Part shown: in pieces, positions 33,044-33,245 of the stretch
Layout: each line of letters begins with the position of its first letter
Position numbering within the stretch: the first letter of the stretch is position 1
NCBI GenBank assembly: GCA_900608495.1
Contig: UWYT01000040.1
Span: 1 to 33,245 of the forward strand
Direction: 5' to 3'
Source of the DNA: Olavius algarvensis spirochete endosymbiont
Lineage (GTDB): Bacteria; Spirochaetota; Spirochaetia; DSM-2461
Length of the DNA: 33,245 nucleotides
Notes under the pieces: generated by a model
Told to the model about the DNA's origin: nothing
Database searches by the model: none
What the model saw: the letters and a program-made list of their open reading frames with translations, nothing else
Program-made: the position numbers and the translations under genes

Positions 33044-33158
33044 AAGTGCTTAGCCTAACTGCCTCTGGCACGCTAGTCTTTAGCCCGCAACTAAAAAGCC
33101 TCATTTCTGCAGACAATCATCTGACTATCGAAATCTATGAGGTTCCAGCGGTTTCCAG

Positions 33159-33180
33159 TCTTATACACTTCTTATACACT
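33159..33180. repeat. Tandem 11-bp direct repeat
   Basis: TCTTATACACT occurs twice in immediate succession. It lies in the 236-base stretch 33010-33245, which otherwise shows no convincing gene. A 65-codon open frame on the plus strand there starts with TTG, has no ribosome-binding site and shows no recognisable motif. Confidence 0.55.
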
Positions 33181-33245
33181 GCTCACGCTGGAATCACTGA
33201 CTTTGTCAAAAAAGCAAATTGAATTTAAGCAATCAGTCGCCAGAG

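Noticed and set aside
33025-33222. 65-codon plus-strand open frame at the window end
   Set aside because: TTG start, no ribosome-binding site, contains the tandem repeat and shows no recognisable protein pattern.

Overview
The window looks like a chromosomal segment of a spirochaete, probably in or near the Treponema/Spirochaeta group. It has no insertion sequence, phage gene, integrase or CRISPR array. Four things point to a spirochaete: a radical SAM/SPASM protein resembling the spirochaete-restricted 'spiro-SPASM' family; a UPF0164 (FadL-like) outer-membrane protein; the order murG-cvpA-holB-like-histidine kinase-NtrC-type regulator, which as I recall matches Treponema pallidum TP0523 to TP0519; and the arrangement SpoIIE-type phosphatase / helical repeat protein / divergent UPF0164, which recalls TP0854 to TP0856. 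These synteny statements are from memory and were not searched.

Region 1 (1-8107, all minus strand) is one compact operon. It encodes a radical SAM/SPASM protein with a nucleotidyltransferase-like N-terminus, a family 2 glycosyltransferase, an SpsF-like cytidylyltransferase, a fusion of a PseG/SpsG-like domain with a zinc ribbon and a methyltransferase, an ATP-grasp ligase, a secreted N-acetylmuramoyl-L-alanine amidase and a GerMN-domain protein. All seven genes overlap their neighbour by 4 to 26 bases. I infer a pathway that builds and decorates an unusual CMP-activated sugar for the cell envelope or flagella, coupled to wall remodelling. This is the best candidate here for an undescribed system.

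Region 2 (8259-11325) holds a small lipoprotein, xseA and xseB (exonuclease VII) on the plus strand. Facing them on the minus strand are a DUF192 lipoprotein and a small exported protein of unknown function.

Region 3 (11408-24359) is an envelope/signalling block: a PEGA-domain outer-membrane protein; a three-gene minus-strand unit (secreted helical repeat protein, 1645-residue sensor SpoIIE-type phosphatase, double zinc-ribbon membrane protein); a divergent UPF0164 protein; and a TPR membrane protein. The divergent intergenic region at 21539-21711 is rich in inverted repeats.

Region 4 (24433-29971, minus strand) is read as tRNA-Val(UAC), murG, cvpA, a DNA polymerase III delta'-like protein, a soluble NtrB-like histidine kinase and a sigma-54 activator. 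It joins peptidoglycan synthesis, replication and a two-component system.

Region 5 (30096-33245) holds a full-length DsbD with all six redox cysteines, a CoA-binding protein and a nitroreductase, followed by 236 bases without a convincing gene. No gene-free stretch exceeds 300 bases. Several unit-leading genes have a -10-like hexamer 6-7 bases before ATG and no Shine-Dalgarno, which suggests leaderless transcripts.
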